From Neocallimastix lanati (nom. inval.) (Eukaryota; Neocallimastigomycota; Neocallimastigomycetes; Neocallimastigales; Neocallimastigaceae): a stretch of DNA of 64,000 bases. The position numbers were made by a program, and so were the translations under genes. Numbering within the stretch: position 1 is the first letter of the stretch; each line of letters starts with the position of its first letter. Under the pieces are notes generated by a model that made no database searches, was not told the DNA's origin, and was given only the letters and a program-made list of their open reading frames with translations. The DNA lies in assembly GCA_016946835.1 (NCBI GenBank), contig JACVTC010000130.1:359001-423000 (forward strand). The letters are read 5' to 3'. Shown in pieces: positions 39,497 to 54,020 of the stretch.

Positions 39497-39544
<48 letters not shown>

Positions 39545-39694
39545 AATTAACAAATATTTAATATTCTGAATTATTATCCCCTTTCATTATTACAGAAATT
39601 ATAAATAAAGGTTTTAAATTTCGATATTTTTTTATAATAAGTTTGAGTTTATATCATAAAATTTAAGCTTTTAATGATTTAAATAATATGCCTA

Positions 39695-39725
<31 letters not shown>

Positions 39726-39969
39726 TTTTAAATTTTATTTTTAATTTTTGAAAATGTTAATAATATGAAATGGTGATATTAGATATATATTATAATATAT
39801 ATTAATTAATTTTAAAATGTGTTTTGTTTTTTATTTTATTTTAGTAAAACTAAAATAATATCTATTAATATTAGAGAATTTTTATATATTAATTCTTTAT
39901 ATTAAATTAAATAATGTAATTTTAAAAGAAAATATATATATAATTAAATAAAAAAAAAAAAAATAGTTT

Positions 39970-40007
<38 letters not shown>

Positions 40008-40199
40008 ATCCTTTTATAGTTGTAACATTTTTAGATATAAACTTTTTTTATTACATAATATGTCAAATTTATTACATTTTTATATTTATATATATATATT
40101 TATGTATAATTATTTTTATTATTTTTTATTTTTGTTATTTTTTTTATTTTTATTTTTATTCCGTTTTAATATTTTATATTTATTTATTTTTATTCCATT

Positions 40200-40400
40200 T
40201 TAATATTTATTTATTATTTATTATTTATTATTTATTATTTATTATTTATTATTTATTATTTATTATTTTATTATTTATTATTTAGTATTCAATTATTTAT
40301 TTATTTAGTATTCAATTATTTATTATTTAGTATTCAATTATTTATTATTTTTAATTATTTATTATTTATGTATTTATTTATTTATTTATTATTTATGTAT

Positions 40401-40435
<35 letters not shown>
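40200..40435. repeat. TTTATTA heptamer array
   Basis: Tandem TTATTTA/TATTATT units interleaved with TTTAGTATTCAATTA variants and ending in (TTTA)n. Confidence 0.85.
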
Positions 40436-40437
<2 letters not shown>

Positions 40438-40755
40438 TAATTATTAATTTATTTATAACATTGAATTTCATATAATACAACTCAAAATATTATTAAAAAT
40501 AAAATAAAATATTTTAATTAATTTTATTTAATATTAAATTCAATTCATGAATAAAATCATATAAATTTAAACATAGATTACAAATATATCAAGTAATATA
40601 TTAACACTATAAGATCTATATTAATATTAAAATAATAATTGCTAATTATAAAATATTAAATATTAAAGTTTTAGATAATAAATAATAAAATTAAAATTTT
40701 TAAATATTAAATATTAAATAAATATAAAAATATTTAATAGATTATATGAAATATT

Positions 40756-40796
<41 letters not shown>

Positions 40797-43309
40797 TTAA
40801 CTTCCATCTATTATTATTTGATGATTATATATATATTCTTCATTTATTATTAACATTTAAAGAAGATAAAAATAAAAAGTAATTAATAACAGTTTCAATA
40901 TTAATATAAGTAATAGTTAATACTATAATCATTTATTTACTTTATTAATTTTATTAATAAAGTATATATAGTAACCTTAGTAAAATAATTTTACTATCTT
41001 TATAAATAAAATATCAATTTCAGATAAATATATAAATATTTACAATTATAAGTCTGTAAAGATATTATCATTTAAATACTAATAATGTGGAAATGAAAAT
41101 ACAGATTTCTTAAAAAAAAAAATGAATCGTAAAAATTAAAAATTTCTTGTTAAATACAAATATTAATATTTTTATATTAGTTATTTCTAAAAATCATTAG
41201 TAAATTAAACTTTTCACTTTTAATTCCTTTTCTTATTTTTTTTTCTTTATTATTTATTTATTTAAAAAACACATATAATTTTTTTTTTTTGAAATTATTG
41301 AAAAAATGGCGCAGCTATTCTTATAAAATTTATCTTTAAATGACTTTCAATCCTATAATATTAGCCACTTATATAAATAAAAATTTTTATACATTGATGG
41401 ATGATCCATTATATTAATTTTTTTTTTTTTTTTTTTTTTTAATTCGGTACTCAATAAATTTCATTTATTATTTGTTCATTTATTTCTTTAACGCACAAAT
41501 ATATATTTTAATATTATATATTTTTAAATTATCTATTCTATTTTATATAATTGTTATTTCTACTTTATTTTTTTTTTTTTTAAAAAAAAAAACCTTTTCA
41601 TTAAATTATATTAATAAACTATTTGAATAAAATTACTAGTTAATACTCAATTTTCAGAATATATTTTAATATTAGATAAAAACATAGAATTAATAGATAA
41701 TAATTATTATTCTTAAACAAAAAAATTTTTTTCAAGTATATTTCATATTTATAATAAAAATATTATTTTTTTATAACTTTATTAACAATAAATCACAATT
41801 AATTTTAGTATATTTAATATTTTATATTAGTACATGTAGTTATTATATTTTAAATATAGGAATATAATATATATATATATATATATATTTACTCATGTAG
41901 AATTATTTATTAATATAATCTTGAATTATATAAAAAGAAGTATACATTATGAGTAGAATTTAAGAAAATTAAATAATAGATATTCTATGAAAAAAATACA
42001 TTCATTATAACATATTTAATTATTAGATAATAATACTATTTAGTATGGAATGTCAACTAATGCTTAATATATATAACTAATCAATAATTAGTGTTTAATT
42101 ATTCTTTAAATATTAAATCAAATAATCAATTTAAAGTAGCAATTTTTTTTTACATATATAAAATGATATGAAATAGAAACGAAGTAATTTACACACAAGA
42201 ATAATAGCTTATGAATAGTTCCCGCATCTCTACAAAAATATCTATATACACAAATATTTTCATCTTACAATTCTATGAAAGAATAATTAATTAATTTTAA
42301 ATAGTACACAATAGTAAATAATATTTATGAGTTGTTTAAACAATTTTTAATATTAATAATATGCTTTAGTTGTATTTAATTAGAATATTATTAAATAAAT
42401 TACTAACCGAGTTTGGTACTATAATACAATACATTTATTTATATAAATAAATAAAAAAAAAAAAAACAAAAAACGAAAACAAAAAAAAAAAAAAAAAAAT
42501 ATAAAGTAAAAAAATGAAGAATTTTTGCTTAAAAATTTTATCATTATTATAATCTTTTATTATTACAATTATTGTTGTTTTTTATATAATTAAATAATAT
42601 ATATTAATTCTTTATTTAAATAAAATAAAAATTAAAATAGAATAATGAATGAATATTTTTTAATTACCAATAAATATAATGTAACGATCAATGCTAATTA
42701 TAGAATATATAAATAAATATATATTATATAAATTAATCCATCCAAAGTTAATATTTATTAATACTAATTGAGTATTAATTGTCGGTTATATTATGTTACA
42801 TGTAATTGAAAACAAATAATAAAAACATATATAAAGAACTATTTAATAAATAAAAAAATGAATTAAAATATTTTTGAATTACTGAAATATGAGAGTTTAA
42901 AATTTTCATGAAAAATTATTAAGAAAAAAAAGATTTTCAATCCTAAGAAATGAAAAATACTTTTTTTATTGTATGATTATTCTTTGAAAAAAAATTTTTT
43001 TTTTCTTTTTTTATATTTTATTTTACTTTAATAAAACGAAAATGTCATTTGATTTGTTAAGTTGAATAAATATGATAACCATTTTTTTTTTAAAAAAAAT
43101 AAAGTATAAAAATATATAATAATTTCTATATATATAATTAATATATCGAAAAAAAATTATAAATTTTTATTTGATATAAAATAATGATAATATTATTATA
43201 TTTTATTTAAAATATTTGTTATTTATTAACAGATTTAATAATTAAAATATTTAAGATTATTAAAAAATTAATTATATCATAATTTTCACAATCTTTTTGA
43301 ATATAATTT

Positions 43310-43347
<38 letters not shown>

Positions 43348-46079
43348 CAATAGTTTAATTAAAATTATAGTAGATATATACTAATATAAAGATTAAAGAT
43401 TAAATATTAAATAATTGAATATATCAGATTTATAAATTTTCTATGAGAAAATCTACAATAATTAAAAATATTATAAAAAAGTATAATAAAACGATGTCTT
43501 TTTTTTTTTTTTCTTATCTTCACTTTTTCTGAAAAAGAAAAACTTTATTCTATGCTAAAATTAAGTTTATTTTATTAAATTTAAGAGTATATTAGTAATA
43601 TAATAATAATAATAATAATAAATAATAGTAAATAAAAATAAAAAAAAATTTCACTACGATTTAAAAATTTAAAAAACAAAAATAAAATGAAATAAAAATA
43701 TTATATACATATATATAATAAATACATATATATAATAATAAAAATACTATATTATTACATATGAAAAATTATGTTTTTTAAAAAAATAATATCATCATAA
43801 TCATAAATAACAAAAATAAAATTAAAAATAAAAATAAAAATAAAAAAAAAATAAATACATAAATTAAACAATTTTTATTTTTCAATTCTAGTATAATATA
43901 AATAAATATTAGGATAATATTGTTATTGAAAAAAAAAAAAATTAGTAAAAAAATTAAAAAAAAATTTCTATTTTATTTTTAATTTTAAGGAATAAGAAAG
44001 GGATAATTCATTCGTAATTAAAAATAAAAATAAATCAATAGATCTATGGATATTTCTTAATACTTTATATATAAAAAATTCAATTATATTTAACTTTAAA
44101 TTCTTAATATTTTTTTCTTTATTTCCTTGAATTTATTTTTAGTACCTGGCCATAGGAAATATTATTGAAATTATATATATTTATGTTCATATTTAATATT
44201 AATATCTATTTTATTTTGTATTGAATTTTAAGTTTTTTTTTTTTTTTTTATTTTTATTTATTTTTTTTATTTCATTTATAATATTATTTTTTATAGGATA
44301 AAATTCAATTTAATTTTATGAAAAAAAATAATGTAATTCAGTTAATATCCATATATAAGTACTTTTTATGTATTATTATACGTTAACAAGTTAAAAAAAA
44401 AAAAAAAAACACAATTAAACTATATTTTCTTTCAATATATATATAATATTTATTCATATGATTTTATTATTATTGTATACATTAATATTGATTTTATTTT
44501 TTTTAATATAAATATATTTTACTTTCAATATAGAGTTTATTTTTATATTCTAAACAACTTTTCTATTAGAAATACGTAATATAAATAATTTATAAATAAT
44601 TTATTTACTTTAAAGAAACTTTAAAATAATTCTTTAAAAATGTTTATAATAAAAATATTAATAAAATTTAATATAATAGAATGTTAAAACTTTGTCAAAT
44701 ATTATAATTATTTATATATATATAAATATAAATTTATTTACGATTATTATTTATTTTATTTAAAAGTTTTATTCTATTTTCAATTAAAATAAAATTTATT
44801 AAATTATATAGAATATAAAATTATAAATTTATTTTTTTGTTTTATCCTTCTATTTTTTAAATTTTTTAAAAGTATTTAAATATAATATTTATTTTTAGAT
44901 ATTAAATAAAACATTTATTAAAGAAAAAAAATTAAAATCAAAACAAAATAAAGCAAAACTCAAAACAAAATAAAGCAAATTTCAAAAAAAAGTTCATCAA
45001 AAAATTAATCATTACTTTTTTTTTTTTTTTTTTTTTTTTTATTATTTCTTTATTAAATATTTGATAACTATAAAAAAAAAAAAAAAAACACATCAATTCC
45101 AAATAAAATTTTTAATTTTAATAATTAAAAAATAAAAAAAAAGTAAAAAATTAAACATCATATAATTATATGATTATTTAGGAATGGATTAGAAAATTTA
45201 TATATAAACAAATAATTTGTTCATGATTAAAGTTTACCTTTATTTATTTTTTTTTTCAAAAAAAAAATAAAGAAAGAAATTAAAAATAGAAAAAGATAAG
45301 AATTAAAAATTACAAAATTCAGTATTATTTTACATTAATTTGGTAATTAAAGAGATTTATGAAAATATAAAATAAGAAATACTTAAGATAATGATTATTA
45401 ATAATGAATGAAATGATTCTATAATAATATACTTTGATAATCTTTTTAAATTACTAAAATTAATATTAATAATAATGATATTATTATTTATTTTTATTTT
45501 TTTATTATATACTTAAAATATTTAAAAAATATATATATATTGATAAGAATTATTTATATTAAAATTAGAAAATATTTAATACGAAACTTTTAAAACTTTA
45601 CATGACATTATATATATAAGAGCCTTCCATAGAAAAATAAAAATTTAAAAATAATTTTATTATTAAATATTATTTTTTATAGAATTAATGCTCTTAAGCT
45701 ATATAATTATTGGTTTATTTATACCTAATTTTTTTTTTTTTTAAAAAAAAAAAGTTTAAATTATATTTATTCTTTCAAAACTTTTATTTATTTTTTTTTT
45801 TTTTTGAATTTTATTTTATTTTATTTATTTTTTTTTTTTTTTTTTTTTTTTTTTTGAATTTTATTTTATTTTATTTATTTTTTTTTTTTTAAAAAAAAAA
45901 TTACTATAAAAAATTTACTTAATAATTTTATTTTATTCTATAATAAATAAAAATAATTTAATTAATATATATTTATATAATTATAAATTAAATAAAAAGT
46001 ATCTTTTTTTTTTAAAAAAAAAAAAAAAAAAAGTTTAAAATTTGTACAATAAATTTTTATATTCAATAAATATTCTCAA

Positions 46080-46111
<32 letters not shown>

Positions 46112-46596
46112 TTATATAATAGGCTATTTTTTTTTTTATTATTATTTTTTTTGCAAAAAAAAAAAAAAAAAAACGTTAAAAGTATATATTTTTTATATTA
46201 AACTTTATAATTTATACTATTAAAAATATACTATTAATGTTATTTGTATTTAATTATTGCTTGACCTTGTTTTTTTAATTTAGAATTTAATTAATCAAAC
46301 TTTAAGTTACCAAGACTTTACTATATAATAAAATAATATAAAATTTTCCCTTTTTTTTCCCCTTTTTATCATTAAATATAATTATTATTATATTATTATA
46401 TTATTATTATATAAAAGTCTTTAAAAATTATATTAATAAAAAAGTTTAATTAAAAAAAAAAAAAAAGTTAAAAAAAAAATACTAATATTAAAATTTAAAT
46501 AATTTAATATTTTTTACTTAATATATAAAAAAAAAAATAATTTGAAATTGAATCTTTAAATATTATATTTCTTACATTTTGTCTTTTTTTAATATA

Positions 46597-46628
<32 letters not shown>

Positions 46629-46741
46629 GACTACATATTTCAATAATAATCCTATTAATAAAATTTTATGTCATTTTAAATATACTATAAAATATATATA
46701 TATATATATATATTTATATAAAGTTTAAATTTGTAATTATT

Positions 46742-46829
46742 TGCTTTTTATTTTAATTAAATTGATAAATAAAGGAAAATTTTAATGCTTTTTATTTTAA
46801 TTAAATTGATAAATAAAGGAAAATTTTAA
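46742..46829. repeat. 44-bp direct tandem duplication
   Basis: Two perfect adjacent 44-bp copies (starts near 46743 and 46787) containing GATAAATAAAGGAAAATTTTAA. Confidence 0.9.
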
Positions 46830-49214
46830 AGTATCATTAATCCTTTTTTTTTTTTTTTTTTAAATTTTTTTTACCATTTCTAATTTTGCAATTGTATGTA
46901 TTATCATTTTTATAATTAATATTATTTTTTTATTATCATGTCATTTTATTATAATATTTTTTTTTTTTTAGAATATATTTATATATATATATAAAAAAAA
47001 GAAAAAAAAATAGCTTTTTAAAATTTTAATCTTTAAAATATTTTAATTTATTTCTGCATTATTACTATTGAATATAATATATATTAATTTATGAAATTCA
47101 CAATATTCTTATACATTAATAAATTTTACTATTTAATACACTTTTTAAAAAAGATCAAATTTTTATTTTTTTAATTCAATATTATTAAATAATTATAATT
47201 ATCATCCTATTTTTTTTTTTTTTTTATTGTTATATTCAATTAATTAATGCTATTTTTTTTTTTTTATTTTTTTTATTTATTTATTTATTATTTTTTTCTG
47301 TTAAAACTATTTAATATATATGAGTTTTAATAAATTTATCATTAAAAAAAATTTTTTTTTTTTTTACATATATATTTAATTATAATTAAAATTTAAGTTC
47401 TATCCTTTTTATCTTATTTTATTTTATTTTTTTTTTAATTATATATTTAATATATAAAACAGACAAAACAAAAAAACTAAAAAAAAAAAATTTTAATAGG
47501 AATTCAACAAATAATTATATATTTTATACATTTATATAGTATCTATTTTTTTTTTAAAAAAAAAAAATATTATTATTAATTTATTTATTTATTTATTTAC
47601 TTTATATATATATATATAATATATATTTTTCTAATATAAAATAATTTATTTATTAATCATACAAAAAAAAAAAAAAATATATAGATAAAAAAAATACCCC
47701 AATAAAAAAATACTATTTATATTTTATAGAAAAAAAAAAATTAGAGTAGTATTTTTTTTTTTTATTAATGCTCTAATAAAAATACATTATTATCATTTAT
47801 TAGAATTAAATTTAAATAAAATAGATGATATAAAAATAGTTTACTTCTTTTTTTTTTATCTGGATATATATTCCATAAAAAGTATTACAAAGAGTAAATA
47901 TAAATAAAATAAAAAAAATAAAATAAATAAAGCAAAACAAAACAAAACAAAACAAAACAATTAAATAAAATAGAAACAATAATATTAGTAAATAAAAAAA
48001 AAATAACAAATAGAATAATACGAAATAAAAGGCAAATATATTAAAAGTAAAATAAGAACAAAATTAAAAAAAAAAAAAAAAGTTCAGTATTAATATAAAT
48101 ATATATATAAAAGTTCATAAAGATACATTGAAAAGGAAAAAAAATAATTGAAACTCATTGTATTATCAAAATACTTTTTCAGTTTTTTTTTTTTTTTTTT
48201 TATTGATTTATTATATATATATATTTATTTTTGTTTTAAAAGGGTCAATAATAGTATTTTTTTTTTTGAAACACAATACCACTTTTTCAAACACTCTCAA
48301 TTTCACTTTTTATTTTTAATTTAAAATATAGATATCATTAATACATACAGTATCTAACACCAAAAAAAAATTTAAATATATATAATATATATTAATTAAT
48401 AAAAACAAAAATTAGATAATAATTATTTATATAACAAAGACGGTATACATAAATAATTTGATATTATTAATACATTTTAATTATTTTCAGAGCACTTAAT
48501 GTAATTAAACCAATAAAATAAAATAAAATAAAAAAAAAAAAAGAATAAACTCTTATTTTTGATATAAATAGAGAGATATAAATATAGAATATTTATTATT
48601 TAAAAGAAAATAAAATAAAAAAAAAAGAAAAATTAATAAAAATACTACTACTATTAATCTATACTTTTATATTTTTAATACATAAATATAAAAAAGATTA
48701 ATAGTATAAATAATAATAAAAAGATACATAAAAAAAAAAATTTGTGTTTTAAAATGTATATATCATTTTAAAATATTTTTTTTTAAATATATTCATTCAT
48801 ACATAGTGCATCCACTTTTTTTTTTTTATTTCTATTTTTTTTTTTTTATTCTCATTCTTTTATTATTAATTATCAAAAAGAAATATAAAAATTTTATTGA
48901 AATTAAAGGTATCTTTTATTTTTTTTTTTTATTTTTAATTTTTTTATATTATTTATAATGCAATTTATATTATTTTTGTAATAAAAATTTTTATAATATA
49001 AAAAGTTTACTTTATCTTTTTTTTTTTATCAACTTTTAATATTAATTCTTTTTTTTCCTTTTTTTTTCATATTTATATAGAATATTTTCTAATAATTAAT
49101 ATTATTATATATATTTACTTCTATATTTTTACTTTACTTCAACTATTTTTTTTAAAAATATATAGTAATAAAAAAAAAAGATAACTATTTAAAAAAGGAA
49201 ATTTTATAAAAAAA

Positions 49215-51090
49215 ATGAAAAAAAGCAAGAAACAAAGAAATTTTGATAAAAAAAAATCAAATGGTAAATCACACTTTATGAATTTTTTTTTTTTTTTTTA
49301 TAATAAATTTTTTAATAAATTTTTTAATAAATTTTTATTAAATTTTTTTTAAATTATTTTAATAAAAAGTTGAAAAAAAAGTTGAAAAAAAAAATTTTTT
49401 TTTTTTTAATAACAAATTATTAATAAAGAAAAAAAGTGGATTAATTTTATTTTTTTATTTTAATAATTTTTCTGTATTTTATTTATTAATTTTTTTTTAA
49501 TATAAAAATTTAAATAATAATAATAATATTAAATTTTTTTTTTTTTTTTATGTTTTTTTTTTTTATTTTTTGTTTTTTATTTCACTTTCATTCATTCAAA
49601 TAATAATTTAAAATTAAAATGATATGAACTACTTCATCATTTTCATATTATATTAACCAATAACAATAAAAAAAATTAAAATGTTTTTTTTTTTTTTCTT
49701 TTTTTTTTTATTATTATAAATATATATAAAATTTAAAATATATATTAATATTATTAAATAATATTAATTTTACTATGTAATATATATATATATATATATA
49801 TATAAATTAAATAAAATAAAAAATAAATATAACAATAAATATAATAAATATAATATTAGCGTATGATCAAAATAAAAAAAAGATAATATTATATAAGACA
49901 GAGTTTTGTCGATCATTTGAAGAAACAGGTTACTGTCGGTATAAAGAAAAATGTCAATTTGCCCATTCTATCGAGGAATTGAGACCGGTCGATAGACATC
50001 CAAAATATAGAACGGAGTTATGTAAAACCTTTTGGGAGCAAGGAACATGCCCTTATGGGAAACGATGTTGTTTCATTCATACTTTTAAAGATGATATTAA
50101 TAATGAAAATCTCATTTCAAGCAAATTAATGGAATCTAAAATAATTAAACAATTAAATACCCCAACCTCTACACCCATCTCTTCACATTTAACGTTGGAT
50201 ACAAAATCAAATTATTTATTAAATAATCGTAGTGGTACCCCTAATTCCTCAAGATTAACTACAGCTTCAATTACCAATAATAATAATAATACTAATAATA
50301 TTAATAATAATCAAAGTATAAAATCAAGTGTAAATGTCAGTAGAATAATAAATATAGATTCAAAAATGAATGTAAATGCTAAAATTTTTGAGCCAACCAA
50401 TAAAAATAAATTAATAAATCCATCCTTACAGAATGCTATTTCTACACCTCAAAAAAAGAATAGTGATGATTTTTCAGATCTTTCAACAGGTTCAACACTT
50501 TATTCTACTTCTTCTTCTTTACCTTTCAATAATCCTAATAATGGTGGTAGTAGCAATGGTAACAGTGATATTTTCTCCACAAATAATATGAGTTCTATTA
50601 TAGATCATCCAAATAATTTAAGTAAGGAGACCATTTCCCCTTTTATAATCAATTTTTAATAATAATATATAATAATAATATAATAATAATAATAATATAT
50701 AAATAATTATATAAATAAAATAATAATAATAATAATAATAATAATATTTTTAATATAATTCTATTATATATCTATATAAATGTAGATAATTGTTATTGTA
50801 AGAGTCCTACTATTCAAGATCAAAATATGAATTTATACTTAGAAAAGAATGAAATTACAGAGACTAATCAAACAGAATTAATGCAATCTAGAATAACAGA
50901 AGAGAGTTCGGTTCTTAATCATAGTAAAGAAATGAATAATTCTATGCTTTATTTATATTCTTCAAATAATTATGCACCATTTCAGCATCATCCGAATACC
51001 AATACCAATATGAATAACAGTAATAATAATAAAAATAATAATTATAATAATTAAAATAATAATAATAAAAATAATAATTACAATAATTAA

Positions 51091-51139
<49 letters not shown>

Positions 51140-51628
51140 TTACTACATATATAATTATTTATTTAATCCAATGACAATTGGTAATATCTTAAATAATCAA
51201 TATAAATAATTAGGTAGTGATGCTTCTTCTTCCAACCTGTATTCTTCAATGTCGCTATATAATAAAATGGAAGCGTCCGAAAAATCAATTCCCAATACTC
51301 CAAGTACTGTAATAAATAGTCCTGGTTTCTCAGGATCAATGAAACCTACTGTAAATATGGCTACAATAAATCATGATTTCTGTTTGAAGGATCAAGAAAT
51401 GCCCAGTCAAAGTAATGAATCCCAACATGCACATTATTATAATAATAATAGTAATAATAGTAATATGGAATCTCTAAACTCATGGACAAATATTCAATCC
51501 TCTTTTGATAAATTAAATCTATTAAATGGTAATGGTCAAGAATTAATTAATTATTTAATAATTTATATATATAATACTAATAATAAAATAATAATATAAT
51601 AATATAAATAATTATATATAATGTTATA

Positions 51629-51679
<51 letters not shown>

Positions 51680-52593
51680 GGTTCATTAATAAAAATGAAA
51701 AGTACTGGTTCTCTAAATAATTATCCATTTTCTATAGTACAACAGCAGCAGCAGAAATCACAAACAAATAAAAGTAATAGTATTGATCATCCAATAATTA
51801 CTCATCAAATGAAAAATAAAAGTATGAGTGCTCTTCCTTCTTCCTCTAGTAATAAAGATATAAATTTAATAGATCAAGGATTATTGGTTACCTCTTCTCC
51901 GCATTCAATAACAAGTACAGCAACCGCAGTAACAACAATGGCAACAACAAAAGACATGAAATCCATCACCAATGAATCTTCCATTCCCCTTGATAGCAAT
52001 CATGAGCAATTCCAATCCAATGGTCAAGGAAATATCGGTAATGAGGAGCATCCTTCTAACGCATTTTATCATTGGTCACCTTCTTCTTTACCTCCCAGTT
52101 TAAATGAAGAAGTCAATGCCTTCATTATGAATGAAGTAAACTCTTCCAGTAACGCCATAGCCAATGATGAATATCTCTTCTATAAAAATAAGGATGTTGA
52201 TGTAGAAAAAGCTAAATTATTTAGTGCTTTTCTTAATCCGAAATTTCATCAAATGAACGATTATATCAAATCTATTCAAAAATATCAACATTCTCAACTT
52301 CAACCTCAACTTCAGCCTCAACTTCAACCTCAACTTCAATTTCAACCTCAACCTCAACTTCCATCTCAATTTCAATCTCAATTTCAACCCCAACCTCATC
52401 TTCAACTTCCACCTTCTTCAGAATATCCTAATCCACCAATAAATATAAGCTATTACGGAAAAGATACTATCTCCACCCAGGTTATGTCAACGACGATGCT
52501 CCAACCTACATTCCAAAATGATATTCAGTATCCTAAGAGTAAGTTATAATAATAAATATATTTATCATTTTATTAATATTATTATTATTATTA

Positions 52594-52625
<32 letters not shown>

Positions 52626-52725
52626 TATAATTATTTAAAATTAATAAATTAAATAAGAATTTATAAATATTATTATATATGAATTATAATTTGATAATTT
52701 TTTATATATAATTTATATTATATTT

Positions 52726-52759
<34 letters not shown>

Positions 52760-52794
52760 TGGTACTAATTAATTTCCTTTAATAATAATATTAC

Positions 52795-52867
<73 letters not shown>

Positions 52868-52924
52868 GTTGATAATATCACATCTAAATTTTCAACTTTA
52901 TCTATTAATAATGATAATCATTAA
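49215..52924 (+). CDS. Tandem CCCH zinc finger protein, ZFP36/TIS11 type
   Basis: Predicted AU-rich-element-binding, mRNA-decay-promoting protein. Six exons: 49215-49263, 49860-50621, 50786-51019, 51214-51528, 51681-52538 and 52869-52924. They give 757 residues with every junction in phase. The two fingers are exact C-x8-C-x5-C-x3-H: Cys33/42/48-His52 and Cys71/80/86-His90. Each follows the family lead-in (LYKTEF and KYRTEL), with the 18-residue linker typical of tristetraprolin. The rest is Ser/Asn/Gln-rich and disordered, with a Gln-Pro-Leu dodecanucleotide repeat (52289-52420). Start: a 16-residue basic exon ending in a phase-1 donor matches the acceptor at 49859; the 596-bp intron makes this start the weakest part. 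Introns 3, 4 and 5 hold AAT or TTA repeats. The A+T-rich 3' UTRs of this genome would supply plenty of targets. Confidence 0.9.
52289..52420 (+). repeat. 12-bp/6-bp coding repeat (Gln-Leu/Phe-Gln-Pro)
   Basis: Imperfect CAACTTCAACCT repeats encode a QLQPQLQP-type segment of the CCCH protein. Confidence 0.85.
52792..52867. repeat. (TTA)n microsatellite in CCCH intron 5
   Basis: About 25 units directly upstream of the last acceptor (TATAG at 52868). Confidence 0.9.
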
Positions 52925-53948
52925 AATTTACTCAATATATTAAACCCTTAAAGAATTCAAATATGTTTTTTTTTTATATTTAAAAATATTTTTATTATTA
53001 GATTTTTATATAATTTAATACTTAGATATTGATGAATATTTTTATTATTTAATGGGGAATAGCGAACAAACAAAACAAATAAAACATAAACAAACAAACA
53101 AAAAAAAAAAAAAAAAAAAAAAAAAGTTATTTATATTATAAATCAATTAACATTTGGTTTTAAATATATTTATATATATTATTATTATTCATAAATATTT
53201 GTAATTATATAATTAATTTAAGAATACTCCAAAGAAAGAACAAAATTAACAAATAAAAATTCAAAATAAAATAAAAATGAAATGAAAAAAAAAAAAAAGC
53301 AAAGTAACAGAAAATATTATTATACTAATAATATATTATTTTTTAACTTATAGTATATTATATATATACAAATATAAATATATATATATATAATTATTTT
53401 TATATGTCCTATTTAAAGTATCAACATTTATATATATATATATATATTAATAACATCAAAAGAAAAAGAAAAAAGGAAATACAAAAAGATATTATATGTT
53501 AATTTATTTATTAATTTAAGGAAATAATAATATATATAAAGTATTAATATTAATTTAATTAATTATTTATTAAATATATAATTAAAAAAAAAATTCATTA
53601 TATTTATTTATTTAAACTATTTATTATTTTAATTATATATAATAAAAAATGTAATTTTTTTTTCTTTTTTTCTTTTTTTTTTTTTTTTTTTTATATTTAT
53701 TGAATCAATTTTGTAATTTATTTCATTAATTAAAATAAAAAATTGAATAAATAAAAAATTGAATAAGAAAATAACATAAAAAAAAAAAAAAAAAAAAAAG
53801 TATTTTTTTCTTTTTTTTTAAAATTAAAATTAAAAACTTGTTAAAAGTATTAAAAAGAACATTTTAGTTTCTGTTAAGTATTTTATATATTTATAATGAA
53901 ACACTTTTTTTTTTATTTATTATTCTCATTATATATAAGATCATTTTA

Positions 53949-53953
<5 letters not shown>
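52925..53953. other. Spacer between CCCH gene and LINE remnant
   Basis: About 1 kb of A+T-rich DNA with A and T runs. The CCCH 3' UTR lies at its left end. No other gene seen. Confidence 0.6.

Positions 53954-54020
<67 letters not shown>
53954..54020. repeat. (ATT)n microsatellite abutting the LINE
   Basis: About 22 units that run directly into the reverse-transcriptase reading frame at 54020, replacing the upstream RT domains. Confidence 0.9.

Larger units (their letters stand above)
39129..49214. other. 10-kb gene-free A+T-rich region
   Basis: Ten kilobases without a supportable gene or RNA on either strand. It contains T runs (39506-39537, 45829-45855), A runs (39974-40002, 43313-43342), heptamer TTTATTA arrays (40200-40435), (AAT)n at 40760-40795, (TTA)n at 46085-46115, (CAAAA)n at 47934-47960, and a 44-bp tandem duplication (46742-46829). 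Small patches of higher complexity (42180-42260, 44140-44165, 48250-48360) have no coding frame. The last few hundred bases must include the CCCH gene promoter. Confidence 0.65.

Noticed and set aside
39129-49214. Centromere or replication origin in the 10-kb gene desert
   Set aside because: High A+T and length alone are not evidence; no defining array or motif was found.
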